In this document: positions 53,213-61,519 of the stretch, piece by piece
Layout: each line of letters starts with the position of its first letter
Numbering within the stretch: the stretch's first letter is position 1
NCBI GenBank assembly: GCA_009711785.1
Contig: VENA01000032.1
Coordinates: forward strand, 1-63,480
Source: Bacillota bacterium
Lineage (GTDB): Bacteria > Bacillota > Clostridia > Tissierellales > MES13
Reading direction: 5' to 3'
DNA length: 63,480 nt
Notes under the pieces: generated by a model
Databases searched by the model: none
The model's input: the letters and a program-made list of their open reading frames with translations, nothing else
Told to the model about the DNA's origin: nothing
Program-made: the position numbers and the translations under genes

Positions 53213-53479
53213 ATGGGTTATAAAAAAGCTGATAGTATTTTTCCAAAGCATCTACTTGATGAAATACAAAAGTATGTTCAAGGAGAATATGTTTATATTC
53301 CTAGTAATAGTTCTAGAAAGAGATGGGGAGAAAAGTCAGGTGCAAGGAAAGAACTAGTTAAGAGAAATAATAAAATACGTAAAGAATTTAAAGAAGGTAA
53401 GACTATTGAAGAATTGGCTAATCAGTTTTATCTTTCAATTAATACAATTAAAAAAATTGTGTATTCAAAGGGTAAATAG
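53213..53479 (+). CDS. CD3324-family HTH protein
   Basis: 88 residues from ATG 53213 (AGAGGAATAAGG upstream; the frame opens earlier inside the previous gene). N-terminal ADSIFPKHLLDEIQKYVQGEYVYIP and C-terminal helix-turn-helix IEELANQFYLSINTIKKI match the CD3324 family and the Mor-like C-terminus of phage activators. It is likely to bind DNA and may regulate the nucleotidyltransferase gene with which it is co-transcribed. Confidence 0.85.
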   Translation: MGYKKADSIFPKHLLDEIQKYVQGEYVYIPSNSSRKRWGEKSGARKELVKRNNKIRKEFKEGKTIEELANQFYLSINTIKKIVYSKGK

Positions 53480-53686
53480 TTTTAATATTAAAAACTTTGA
53501 TAGATAAATACTTTATTAGAGTTTTTATTTTATGAGAGGGTTTACACTATATTAGTATTTAATTTTAGGCAGAACTAATATAAAAAAATGCATTAAAATG
53601 ATATATAATCTTAATAGAGGTGATAAAATACATAGTTTAATTATATAGATATAAGCTAGGTGTAATATATTGAGAGGAGAAAGAAT

Positions 53687-53878
53687 ATGACAAAAATAAC
53701 TAAAACCCAATTTATAACTATAATTTCCGTGCTTATTTATGCTATATGGGAATTTAAGGCATCAAAGTGGGCTGAAACAGTAAGGGGACCAATAATAAGA
53801 GTGGATTTAGTAATCATATTACCAGTGTTAATAACATTAGTTGTTTTTTCAATTAGCCAATTATTTAGTAGGAAATAG
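53687..53878 (+). CDS. small two-helix membrane protein
   Basis: 63 residues, two hydrophobic helices (about 8-24 and 41-59) separated by a loop with EFKASKWAETVRGPIIRVD. Shine-Dalgarno GAGAGGAG. Similar short proteins occur in Clostridia and Bacilli, but no function is known. Confidence 0.65.
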   Translation: MTKITKTQFITIISVLIYAIWEFKASKWAETVRGPIIRVDLVIILPVLITLVVFSISQLFSRK

Positions 53879-54001
53879 ATTCCTTTTATAATAGATATAA
53901 CTTTTAACAAACAAATGAAATTACAACATGGAAACTTTCTCCTTAAAATGAGACCACTAAAGGTATATAAAAGAGGGGAATCAGAGGTGGAAATAAAATA
54001 T

Positions 54002-54835
54002 ATGAAATTATTATGGATTATTATTTTAATAATAACTTTATCAGTATTTTTATATTATCAAAATAACAATATAATGGTAACTAGTTACAAAGTAGATTCT
54101 AAAGATATATCAAAAGCCTTTTCAGGATACAAAATTGTACATCTATCAGATATCCACAATAAAAAATTTCATGAAAATGGGGAAAATTTAATAAAAAAGA
54201 TATATAAGGAAGAACCAGATTTAATAGCTATAACAGGGGATTTGATAGATAAAAGAAGATATAATGAAACCTTAAGTTTAAATCTTTTAAAAAAGTTTAT
54301 TGAAATAGCACCTATATACTATGTTACAGGAAATCATGAATTTTATTCAGGTAAGTTTAAAGGATTAGAAAAGAAATTAAAAGAATTGAATGTAAAGGTT
54401 TTAAGAAATGAAAGGGTAGAAATAACAAGAGATAATAAAGGATTAAATATATTAGGGATAGATGATTACACATTTTTTAATAACATGATAGAATATAACG
54501 ATAATCTTAGTAAATTAACTAAAGGATTAGAAGATAAAAATTTTACAGTTTTACTTTCCCATAGACCAGAAAAAATCAGTAAATATAAACAATATCCGAT
54601 AGATTTAGTTTTATCTGGGCATTCCCATGGAGGACAAATAAAGTTACCTTTTATTGGAGGTTTAGTAGCTCCTGACCAAGGTATATTGCCTAAATATTAC
54701 TCTGGCCTTTATAAAGAAGATAAAACTAAAATGATAGTAAATAGAGGTTTAGGAAATAGTCTATTTCCACAAAGATTATTTAATAGACCTGAAATAGTTG
54801 TAATCACTTTAAAAAATAATGATAAAAAGTACTGA
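54002..54835 (+). CDS. membrane-anchored metallophosphoesterase (YaeI-like)
   Basis: 277 residues from ATG 54002; GTG 53987 with GAGGGGA 7 bases upstream is a real alternative adding five residues. One N-terminal transmembrane helix (about 2-20), then the calcineurin-like core: LSDIHNKKF (D-x-H), ITGDLIDKR (GDxxD), VTGNHEFYSG (GNHE), LLSHRPE and GHSHGGQ. All metal ligands of the YkuE/YaeI/LpxI-like phosphodiesterase group are present. It faces outside; the substrate is unknown. Confidence 0.88.
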   Translation: MKLLWIIILIITLSVFLYYQNNNIMVTSYKVDSKDISKAFSGYKIVHLSDIHNKKFHENGENLIKKIYKEEPDLIAITGDLIDKRRYNETLSLNLLKKFIEIAPIYYVTGNHEFYSGKFKGLEKKLKELNVKVLRNERVEITRDNKGLNILGIDDYTFFNNMIEYNDNLSKLTKGLEDKNFTVLLSHRPEKISKYKQYPIDLVLSGHSHGGQIKLPFIGGLVAPDQGILPKYYSGLYKEDKTKMIVNRGLGNSLFPQRLFNRPEIVVITLKNNDKKY

Positions 54836-54878
54836 ATAATGTTTTAGAAAGTACGCATAATATTTTTGAGGTGATAAA

Positions 54879-55016
54879 ATGAAAAATAAAGGTAAGAAAA
54901 GAGTAAAGGAAGACTTATATAATCCTAGATTAACAGATGTTAATAGAGATAGAGAAAGACAGGTCATAATAGATCCAGAAAAGGGTCCATCAAATAAGAG
55001 AAGAAGACATAAATAA
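54879..55016 (+). CDS. 45-residue basic protein
   Basis: 45 residues, strongly basic (KGKKRVKEDLYNPRLTD at the start and NKRRRHK at the end) with a central DRERQVIIDPEKGPS. GAGGTGATAAA precedes ATG 54879 at good spacing and a hairpin follows the stop. Not recognised, but the ribosome site and the terminator argue for a real gene; RNA or ribosome binding is a guess from charge. Confidence 0.6.
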   Translation: MKNKGKKRVKEDLYNPRLTDVNRDRERQVIIDPEKGPSNKRRRHK

Positions 55017-55019
55017 TGT

Positions 55020-55041
55020 AAGTCCGCTTTTTAGCGGACTT
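55020..55041 (+). terminator. terminator after the small basic gene
   Basis: A 9-bp perfect stem (55020-55028 with 55033-55041), loop TTTT, short T tail. Confidence 0.75.
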
Positions 55042-55067
55042 ATTAGTATTTAAAATAAAAAAACATA

Positions 55068-55104
55068 TTGACCTGACTATAACTTCATACTTTATCATAA
55101 AGTA
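55068..55104 (+). promoter_or_regulatory. MerR-type promoter with 17-bp palindrome
   Basis: TTGACC (55068-55073) and TATCAT (55093-55098) are 19 bases apart, the overlong spacing typical of MerR-activated promoters. The perfect palindrome TACTTTATCATAAAGTA (55088-55104) is centred on the -10. The operon encodes a MerR-family protein. Confidence 0.6.
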
Positions 55105-55117
55105 AAGGAGGGATTTT

Positions 55118-55588
55118 TTGAATAAAGATATGAAGATTATAAGAACATATAAACAAATTTTAAAAAGTAGTAGAAAAGAAATATTTACGTTATTATGTCC
55201 TGTCAGAGAAAAAGAATGGTTACAGGGATGGGATTATGATATGATCATTTCTGATAGTGGATATGCAGAAAAAGGATGTGTATTTAAAACGAATAATCCC
55301 TATGGAAATTATCACTGGGTAATAACAAAACATGATTTTAAGAATTATGAATTGCAATTTGTGAAAACTATTATGGAAAAGTTAATAGTAATTATAGATA
55401 TAAGTCTCAAAAAAGTGAGTGAAAATAATACTCAGTGTTATATCAAGTATACTTTTATAGCACTAAATGAAAAATTTATTGACGTGTTGTATAAGGAAAG
55501 TTCAAAGGAAGAATTTAATAAGCATATGAAAAAATGGGAAAGATCATTAAATTATTACTTAAAACATAATAAAATGTTGGTTGAATAG
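55118..55588 (+). CDS. SRPBCC/START-like ligand-binding protein
   Basis: 156 residues from TTG 55118 (AAAGGAGGG). Pattern of the SRPBCC helix-grip fold: long first strand with IFTLLCPVREKEWLQGWDYDM, GCVFKTNNPYG, then two antiparallel strands and a long C-terminal helix. It probably binds a hydrophobic ligand. Nine bases separate it from the MerR gene, and both are behind a MerR-type promoter, so it could be the output or co-sensor of that regulator. Confidence 0.7.
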   Translation: MNKDMKIIRTYKQILKSSRKEIFTLLCPVREKEWLQGWDYDMIISDSGYAEKGCVFKTNNPYGNYHWVITKHDFKNYELQFVKTIMEKLIVIIDISLKKVSENNTQCYIKYTFIALNEKFIDVLYKESSKEEFNKHMKKWERSLNYYLKHNKMLVE

Positions 55589-55597
55589 AGGAGAGTT

Positions 55598-56119
55598 ATG
55601 TATACAATTAAAGACCTTAAAAATAAATTTAATATATCCAGAAGTACCATTCTATATTATGATAAGTCAGGATTGTTAAGTCCAACAAAAAGATCTAGCA
55701 ATAACTACCGATTATATGATGAAAAGAAAGTCGATAGGTTAAGGAAAATTATTATGTATAGAGAAGCAGGCATTTCTTTAAATAAGATTAAAGAGTTATT
55801 AGATATAAAAAATACTGAAGTTTCAAATATATTAAAAAACAGACTACATCAGATTCAATTACAAATTAAACAATTAAAAATTCAAGAGAAGTTAGTCCTT
55901 GAGTTTTTAACAAAAGAGGTTATTATAAATGAAAATCACTCTTTTAATAATCGAACTTGGACAGAAATGTTATTAAATCTAGGTTATAAAGAAGAGGATT
56001 TAATAACTTGGCATCGAGAGTTTGAAGGTAATAGTCCTAAGGAACATTATAAATTTTTAAAATGTTTAGGTATGGATAATAAGGAAATTAAAAATGTATT
56101 AGAAAAAATAAGAAAGTAA
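55598..56119 (+). CDS. MerR-family transcriptional regulator
   Basis: 173 residues. Winged helix MYTIKDLKNKFNISRSTILY with YYDKSGLLSPTKRSSNNYR, then a coiled-coil dimer helix (about 75-115) and a C-terminal helical effector region with W-x-E-x-L and HREFEGNSPKEHYKFLKCLG. Its effector part is a plain helical region rather than TipAS or GyrI. Likely autoregulates from the palindrome at 55088-55104. Confidence 0.9.
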   Translation: MYTIKDLKNKFNISRSTILYYDKSGLLSPTKRSSNNYRLYDEKKVDRLRKIIMYREAGISLNKIKELLDIKNTEVSNILKNRLHQIQLQIKQLKIQEKLVLEFLTKEVIINENHSFNNRTWTEMLLNLGYKEEDLITWHREFEGNSPKEHYKFLKCLGMDNKEIKNVLEKIRK

Positions 56120-56139
56120 AATATAAAGAAAGATACCTT

Positions 56140-56863
56140 TAAATGCCGACCTATTTTTTGATAAATGGAGAGTTTTTTTCTAAATATATATTTAGATCAG
56201 ATATTGCATATGACTGGGATGTTATGAAAATGATATTGTTATTGATACTGACATTTACAAAAATGACCACCTATATGATTTCTGTAGAAAAAATGCAAGG
56301 GATACATTTTCTTATAAACCACAACCACCAACTTCTTTAGATAGCAGACGACTTGGGAATACAATGAAGAACTCAATGAGTTCAAGGAAAGGTTTAAATA
56401 TGTAGATGGACTTCATGTAAAAACTAACTATACAGCATTGGCTCATTTCTGGCTAATGAAACAACAAATCAATGCAAAGAAATGGACTTTTATAACCGAT
56501 GAAGACCTTTTTTATTAACAGTGTAATGAGAGTGTTCACTCAAGAAAATTTAAATAAAAAAAGCACATTACTTTTTATGTTAACAGTTAATACTCGAGTT
56601 ATTGATGGATTTATGCAACAAATCAGACGAAGATTATTTATCCTTGAAAGACCATTCATGACAGCTAGAATGACTGGTGGTAAAAGTTATACCTATTCTA
56701 ACTATAATTCTAAATTCGCTTAGGACTCAATGACAATTTTAAGGTTTTTTTATAATTTCTTTGAGACAATTAAACACATAAAGGAGAGGCTTTAACACCA
56801 GCTTAAAGGTTAGGGCTAGTTGATAAAGTTTTTGATATGAATGATGTAATTTATTTCAAATAA
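56140..56863 (+). pseudogene. frameshifted, internally deleted IS transposase
   Basis: Pieces of one DDE-type transposase appear in order in shifting frames: DIVIDTDIYKNDHLYDFCRK, then FKERFKYVDGLHVKTNYTAL with AHFWLMKQQINAKKWTFITD, then FFINSVMRVFTQENLNKK, then FMQQIRRRLFILERPF, then MTARMTGGKSYTYSNYN, and finally the C-terminus DKVFDMNDVIYFK with TAA at 56861-56863. Material expected between the fourth and fifth pieces is missing. No terminal repeats were identified. Confidence 0.75.
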
Positions 56864-56887
56864 ACTCTATTTGTTTCTAAAAATGCT

Positions 56888-56920
56888 AAAAGGATATAGC
56901 CTATGAAGGTTATATCCTTT
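56888..56920. terminator. hairpin between transposase wreck and hydrolase gene
   Basis: A 10-bp perfect outer stem AAAGGATATA (56888-56897) with 56911-56920, plus inner pairs. It could end the minus-strand hydrolase transcript. Confidence 0.55.
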
Positions 56921-57013
56921 AGTAAAAAGCATTAATTAAATTAGAATGTTACTAGATAATAAGGTTGTTGTGTGAAGGCTAAAGGAGTTGGAAGAAAGTG
57001 TTAAAAGTGTAGA

Positions 57014-58144
57014 TTAATAATTTATATTGTTATCTATCCAAGCTGAGATTCTATTTGCAATTTCAGAGCTATTTTTGTCTTGCATCATCAAATGAGTATT
57101 CCCATTTATCCCATCGTCAGTTAATACAAGCACATCTGCTTTTCCTCCATGTTTTTTTATGAGCTTTGCTGTTGTTTTGCAAGACTCAAGTCTTCCAGTC
57201 TGATTTCTAGATTCTATATAATCTCCATAGACTGCCAAATAAGGAATTGTTGCAAAATTATTTTTTATGTCTTCTTCATTTGTTGGGGAACCAACTGGCT
57301 CAATTACAATAAGTCCTTTTACTAAATCTGGTCTTTGTCTTGCAACTTCAAATCCAGTAACGCCACCCATAGAATGTACTATTAAGATAGATGGTCCATT
57401 CTTTTCTAGCAATTCAATAATATTGTCAACTTCCTGTTGATTTGCCTGTCGAGTTGAATTACTTCCTGAGCTTCTTTGAGCATTGGATGTCCTTTTATTT
57501 TGTTCATTGTTAGTTCTGATAGTTTTAGACCTTTCTTCTTGTCCATCTTTTGCTGAGTTTTTTTCTCCTGTCAAGTTTGACACTGCTTTTATCTGTGGAG
57601 AGAATGATGCATAGAGCTCGTCAATATTTTCTACCGGATATTGGACATCCTCATAAGGAGAGTCTTTCCTGTTTCCGAATCCCCATTTTTTCCATATAGA
57701 CTTAGTATCCCAAGTTGATAGAGATGGCTGCATTTCAGGGTCAAGATTGCCACTTTTGACTTTGTTGAAAGAATCTATATCGAAACCAGAAAGTACTAAA
57801 TCTGAGGTGTCAACTACATATGTTGAATGTCCTGTTTTTGCAAAATCCAACATCCAACCATGTCTTCCATCCGGTGTAGAGGTATAAATATAAGAGCTTA
57901 GTCCTAAGCCTGGTACCATAATTATCGGGCTTTTTTTATCATCTGTTTCAGGCACTATATATTGAATCATAGATTGATTTCCAATGCTGTCACCGACATA
58001 AAAAGTACCCATATTTTGAAGCGAGACTCCATCTTTAGACACTGTTGTTTTGTTGTCAACTGAAACTTTAGTTTGTGTCTGGCACCCTGCTAATACTAGG
58101 CTTGCAATTAAAATCAGTGCTATAGTTTTCTTTATATTTCTCAA
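57014..58144 (-). CDS. alpha/beta hydrolase lipoprotein
   Basis: 376 residues from TTG 58144 (AGAGGAGTGA upstream; the frame extends to 58210 without a ribosome site). Lipobox LVLAGC at about 12-17 shows lipid anchoring on the outer membrane face. The hydrolase domain has MVPGLGLSSYIY (oxyanion), nucleophile elbow VHSMGG, acid in VIEPVGS or YGDYIE, and His in GNTHLMMQD. A low-complexity insertion rich in N, S, R and Q (about 190-235) sits before the nucleophile. It uses C and G at third positions more than its neighbours, suggesting import. Esterase-like; substrate unknown. Confidence 0.82.
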   Translation of the reverse strand: MRNIKKTIALILIASLVLAGCQTQTKVSVDNKTTVSKDGVSLQNMGTFYVGDSIGNQSMIQYIVPETDDKKSPIIMVPGLGLSSYIYTSTPDGRHGWMLDFAKTGHSTYVVDTSDLVLSGFDIDSFNKVKSGNLDPEMQPSLSTWDTKSIWKKWGFGNRKDSPYEDVQYPVENIDELYASFSPQIKAVSNLTGEKNSAKDGQEERSKTIRTNNEQNKRTSNAQRSSGSNSTRQANQQEVDNIIELLEKNGPSILIVHSMGGVTGFEVARQRPDLVKGLIVIEPVGSPTNEEDIKNNFATIPYLAVYGDYIESRNQTGRLESCKTTAKLIKKHGGKADVLVLTDDGINGNTHLMMQDKNSSEIANRISAWIDNNINY

Positions 58145-58729
58145 TTTGATCACTCCTCTATGTTGTAATGTTTTTAATCTATCAAAAAAGTGTGAGGAAA
58201 ATATGAACAAACCATGAAGATTTTATGTTATATTCAATTTTTTAAGGCAAATTTGTAATGCAAAATCAAATATTTTTAAAATATACCTTAGTTGTAAAAA
58301 AACATCACATTTAGTTTTTAAACTAAAAAATGAACAATCATAAAAAGTCATAACTTTTATTTATACTTTTCAATAATTTTACATGACACTATTAATATAT
58401 ATTTTACCGCCCTAAAACCATATACAATTAAAAACTCTTGTTCTATATATCTATAGTACCGTTTAAACTTTTAATAAGTAAACTAAAACAATAGAAGATT
58501 TTCACAAGAATTTTCTATTGTGAGTTATAGTGAGAATGTATATGTGGTTTTTGCGCTATTCTTTTGGATATTTTATTGTGAGTACTTCAAAATAGAACTC
58601 GTTACCTTTAAAGAGTATCTTTTTTTATAAGTAATGAAAAGGATGTATATTAAATATCTAGAAAGTATATCTAATAAGGTATTTTAAAAATAGATAATTG
58701 TAATTAATTATATATGGGAGGACTTTAAA
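58145..58729. other. gap before amidase gene
   Basis: 585 bp, AT-rich, no gene. TCACAA (58502-58507) and TTGTGA (58518-58523) form a short inverted repeat, and TATTGTGAG recurs near 58517 and 58574. The amidase promoter is not obvious. Confidence 0.35.
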
Positions 58730-60124
58730 ATGGATTTAATTTACTTATCAGCTAAACAGATTGCAAAAATGATTAAATTAGGAAAAATAAGTTCAGAGGA
58801 AATAGTAAAGGAACAACTAAAAAGGATAGAAAAAATTAATCCTAAACTTAATGGTATGGTTAAAATAAATGAAAAAGTTTTAGATGAAGCTAGGAAATAT
58901 GATAAATATAGAGCCGAAGGCAATATATTAGGGCCTCTACATGGAATACCCATAACGATAAAGGATTCTTTTAATACGAAAGATATTACAACAACCTATG
59001 GAACATTAGGTAAAAAGAATTATATACCTAATTATGATGCAACGGTAGTAGATAAACTAAAAAAAGCTGGTGCAATCATTTTAGGAAAAACAAATACTCC
59101 AGAGCTTACTTTAATATTTGAAACAGATAATTTAGTCTATGGAAAAACTAATAATCCCTATGATATTAATAAAACACCAGGTGGGAGCAGTGGCGGAGAA
59201 GCAGCTATGATATCTTCAGGGGGATCATATATCGGTTTAGGAAGTGATACAGGAGGAAGTATAAGATTACCAGCTCATTTTTGTGGTTTAGCAGGTTTAA
59301 AACCAACGGTGGGAAGAGTATCTAGATATGGTCATATTGTAGGATTTGGAGGTTTACTAGATTCACTTACTCAAATAGGTCCTTTAGCTCGATATGTAGA
59401 AGATTTATCCCTTGTATTTAATGTTATTAATGGATATGATTACAAGGATCCATCTACCATAGATATGGAAGTTAGGGACTATAAAAGTGTAGATTTAAAT
59501 TCTTTAAACGGAGCGTATTTTATAGATAATAAAATAATGACACCTACAAATGATATTAAAGATACTTTAAAGAGTGTAGTTAAGTATTTAGAAGGAAAAG
59601 TTAATAATATAAGTCTACATAGACCAGAAAATATCAGTAATATTGATAAACTATATGGAAGGATATTTAGTGCAGATGGGGGTAAATGGATAAGAGATAC
59701 TATAAATAGATTAGAGACTAAGAAAGTACATCCATCACTTAAATGGGCCTTTGATACTGAAAAAAACTCTAATTTATCAGTTAGTAAATATAGTGAATTA
59801 ATTAAAGATTTAGATCAGTTAAAATTAAAAATGGAGAAATTCTTAAATAGATATGACTTTTTAATATGTCCAGTTAATGCAAAACCAGCTATTGAACATG
59901 GAGAAACTTTAAATAGAGAAAATAGAAAGTCTTTTAGCTATACAAAGTTATTTAATCTTACAGGAAATCCAGTAGTAGTTGTAAGGGCTGGAACTTCAAA
60001 GGAAAAACTTCCTATAGGAGTACAAATTATATCAAGAAAATATAGGGAGGATATATGTTTAAAAGTTGCTTATGAAATTGAAAAAAACATAAGTGGTTGG
60101 AAAGAACCTAATATACAAGGTTAA
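58730..60124 (+). CDS. amidase (amidase-signature family)
   Basis: 464 residues. The Ser-cisSer-Lys triad is visible: K in GPLHGIPITIKDSF, cis-Ser in the G/S-rich stretch TPGGSSGGEAAM, and nucleophile Ser in GSDTGGSIRLPA. It resembles GatA in the core, but there is no gatB or gatC nearby and the C-terminal half is distinct, so a free amidase is more likely. It hydrolyses an unknown amide. ATG with GGGAGG. Confidence 0.9.
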   Translation: MDLIYLSAKQIAKMIKLGKISSEEIVKEQLKRIEKINPKLNGMVKINEKVLDEARKYDKYRAEGNILGPLHGIPITIKDSFNTKDITTTYGTLGKKNYIPNYDATVVDKLKKAGAIILGKTNTPELTLIFETDNLVYGKTNNPYDINKTPGGSSGGEAAMISSGGSYIGLGSDTGGSIRLPAHFCGLAGLKPTVGRVSRYGHIVGFGGLLDSLTQIGPLARYVEDLSLVFNVINGYDYKDPSTIDMEVRDYKSVDLNSLNGAYFIDNKIMTPTNDIKDTLKSVVKYLEGKVNNISLHRPENISNIDKLYGRIFSADGGKWIRDTINRLETKKVHPSLKWAFDTEKNSNLSVSKYSELIKDLDQLKLKMEKFLNRYDFLICPVNAKPAIEHGETLNRENRKSFSYTKLFNLTGNPVVVVRAGTSKEKLPIGVQIISRKYREDICLKVAYEIEKNISGWKEPNIQG

Positions 60125-60300
60125 TAAAATAAGCTTTCTTTTAGTGAAGTTTATTTATAATAGATTAGTTTTAATAATATTTATTATATGTTATTTAAAT
60201 AAATAGCATTCACTATTGAAAATATTTTGTTAACAAATATATTTTTATTATTAATATGTCCAATATATAGTAAACTATATGTTATGATTATCAGATTCAT

Positions 60301-60453
60301 TTGAATATTGCAATAATAGGAGCAGGAAATGGTGGTACGTCCATACTTAAATCCTTATCAAGATTAGATGAAATTAATATTGAAATAATAATTGATACTG
60401 ATTTAAATGCTCCAGGTATTATATTAGCTAAAGAGTTAGGTGTAATGCATTAG
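60301..60453 (+). pseudogene. truncated NAD-binding N-terminus
   Basis: A 50-codon fragment from TTG 60301 reads NIAIIGAGNGGTSILKSLSR, then DINPNAPG-like DTDLNAPGIILAKELGV, and hits TAG at 60451-60453. GAGNGGTSIL is a dinucleotide-binding loop as in NAD-binding/PAS regulator proteins. No ribosome site. The break is exactly at the antiporter fragment. Confidence 0.65.
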
Positions 60454-60941
60454 GAATTATAGCATTTAATATCGGTATTGAACTAAAAATATCTGTAATA
60501 AAAAGGTTAGGAAAATCAATTTTTATAATAGCTTTGTGTGAATCTTTAGGAGCTTTTTCTCTTGTTACTTCGGTTACCTACTTATTAACAAAAAATATAT
60601 CTACTGCATTAATTTTAGGAGCAGTATCCTCTGCTACTGCTCCTGCAGCAACTGTTATTGTATTAAAAGAGAATAAAGCAAAGGGGTCACTAACAAGTAC
60701 TCTTTTAGGAGGTACTTTATCTAAATCCCCATCAGTGGTTAGAAAGAATATAGGTTTTGGATTACTTTCTCAAGTAGGGGTTGCAGTTGGTCTTGCAATA
60801 GTCGTAAGTAAGGAGTTTGCAGGTTATTCTTTAGGCTCTTTAGTTATCACTATATTACTAGCTACTACAATTATAACTGAAATAGTTGGCCCTATAGCTA
60901 CAAAAACTGCTATAATAAAAGCTAAAGAGGCTAATGTATAA
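60447..60941 (+). pseudogene. deletion-scarred cation:proton antiporter
   Basis: From about 60447 the frame reads ALGIIAFNIGIELKISVIKR, ALILGAVSSATAPAATVIVL and KAKGSLTSTLL, jumps to GGTLSKSPSVVRKNIGFGLL and ends with an EIVGPIATK-type terminus. These are ordered pieces of a roughly 400-residue NhaP/CPA-type Na+/H+ antiporter, but the N-terminus and the middle (about 90 residues after TSTLL) are missing. A TTG start at 60534 is possible, giving 135 residues; function is improbable. Confidence 0.7.
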
Positions 60942-60960
60942 AAGAGAGGGAGATTATTTA

Positions 60961-61314
60961 ATGTATGCATTATTTTTAATTTTAAATGATACAGATAAGC
61001 TTGATAAAATCCATGAAATATTTTATGAATATAGATGTGGCGCAACCACATTAGATAGTGTTGGTATGGGCAAAGTATTACTTGAACACAATGAGAAAAT
61101 ACCAATATTCTCAAGTATAAGAAAACTTGTTGAAGGAGATAAACCATACAATAAAACAATTGTAAGTGTAATTAGAAAGAAAGATAGGCTTGATAAGGTT
61201 GTAGATAAAATAAACGAAGAACTTGATTATATTCATAAACCAGGTATAGGTTTTATGTTTGTAGTTCCAGTACTTGATTGTTATGGATCTAAAATAAATA
61301 AAGATATTAAATAA
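60961..61314 (+). CDS. P-II-like nitrogen regulator partner
   Basis: 117 residues from ATG 60961 (GAGAGGGAG upstream; a start at 60934 is not favoured). MYALFLILNDTDKLDKIHEI, the CGATTLDSVGMGKVL helix-strand and YIHKPGIGFMFVVPVLDCYG follow the ferredoxin-like P-II/CutA trimer fold. Such proteins often pair with cation:proton antiporters in Clostridia. Here the antiporter partner directly upstream is broken, so this gene may be an orphan. Confidence 0.65.
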   Translation: MYALFLILNDTDKLDKIHEIFYEYRCGATTLDSVGMGKVLLEHNEKIPIFSSIRKLVEGDKPYNKTIVSVIRKKDRLDKVVDKINEELDYIHKPGIGFMFVVPVLDCYGSKINKDIK

Positions 61315-61391
61315 GTCACTTATTATGGTACAACTCACTACAAAAGTTATCAGAAAAGAAATGAAAGATTTAAATAAGGAACTTTCTAAAA

Positions 61392-61475
61392 GATGATTTA
61401 ATAAATAAGGCAGATAAAGCCCTTTATGATGCTAAAAATAATGGTAGAAACCAAGTTAAAAGAAGTAATATTTAG
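61392..61475 (+). pseudogene. C-terminal tail of a GGDEF protein
   Basis: 27 codons read DDLINKADKALYDAKNNGRN then QVKRSNI and stop. ADKALYDAKNNGRNQV is the invariant end of GGDEF diguanylate cyclases. The catalytic part is absent; a few unrelated-frame codons precede it. Confidence 0.75.
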
Positions 61476-61483
61476 ATAGTTAT

Positions 61484-61519
61484 AAAAAGAGTTAGCCTAA
61501 ATTTAGGCTAACTCTTTTT
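61484..61519. terminator. strong bidirectional terminator
   Basis: A 17-bp near-perfect palindromic stem (61484-61500 with 61503-61519), with A and T tracts. It overlaps the stop of the BCCT gene on the minus strand. Confidence 0.92.

Noticed and set aside
58730..60124. GatA subunit of the amidotransferase
   Set aside because: Core motifs are shared by all amidase-signature enzymes, but there is no gatC or gatB and the C-terminal half differs.
41448..61500. Complete SCC or ICE-type mobile element
   Set aside because: No serine recombinase, integrase, relaxase or conjugation gene is present; only repeats and wrecks remain.
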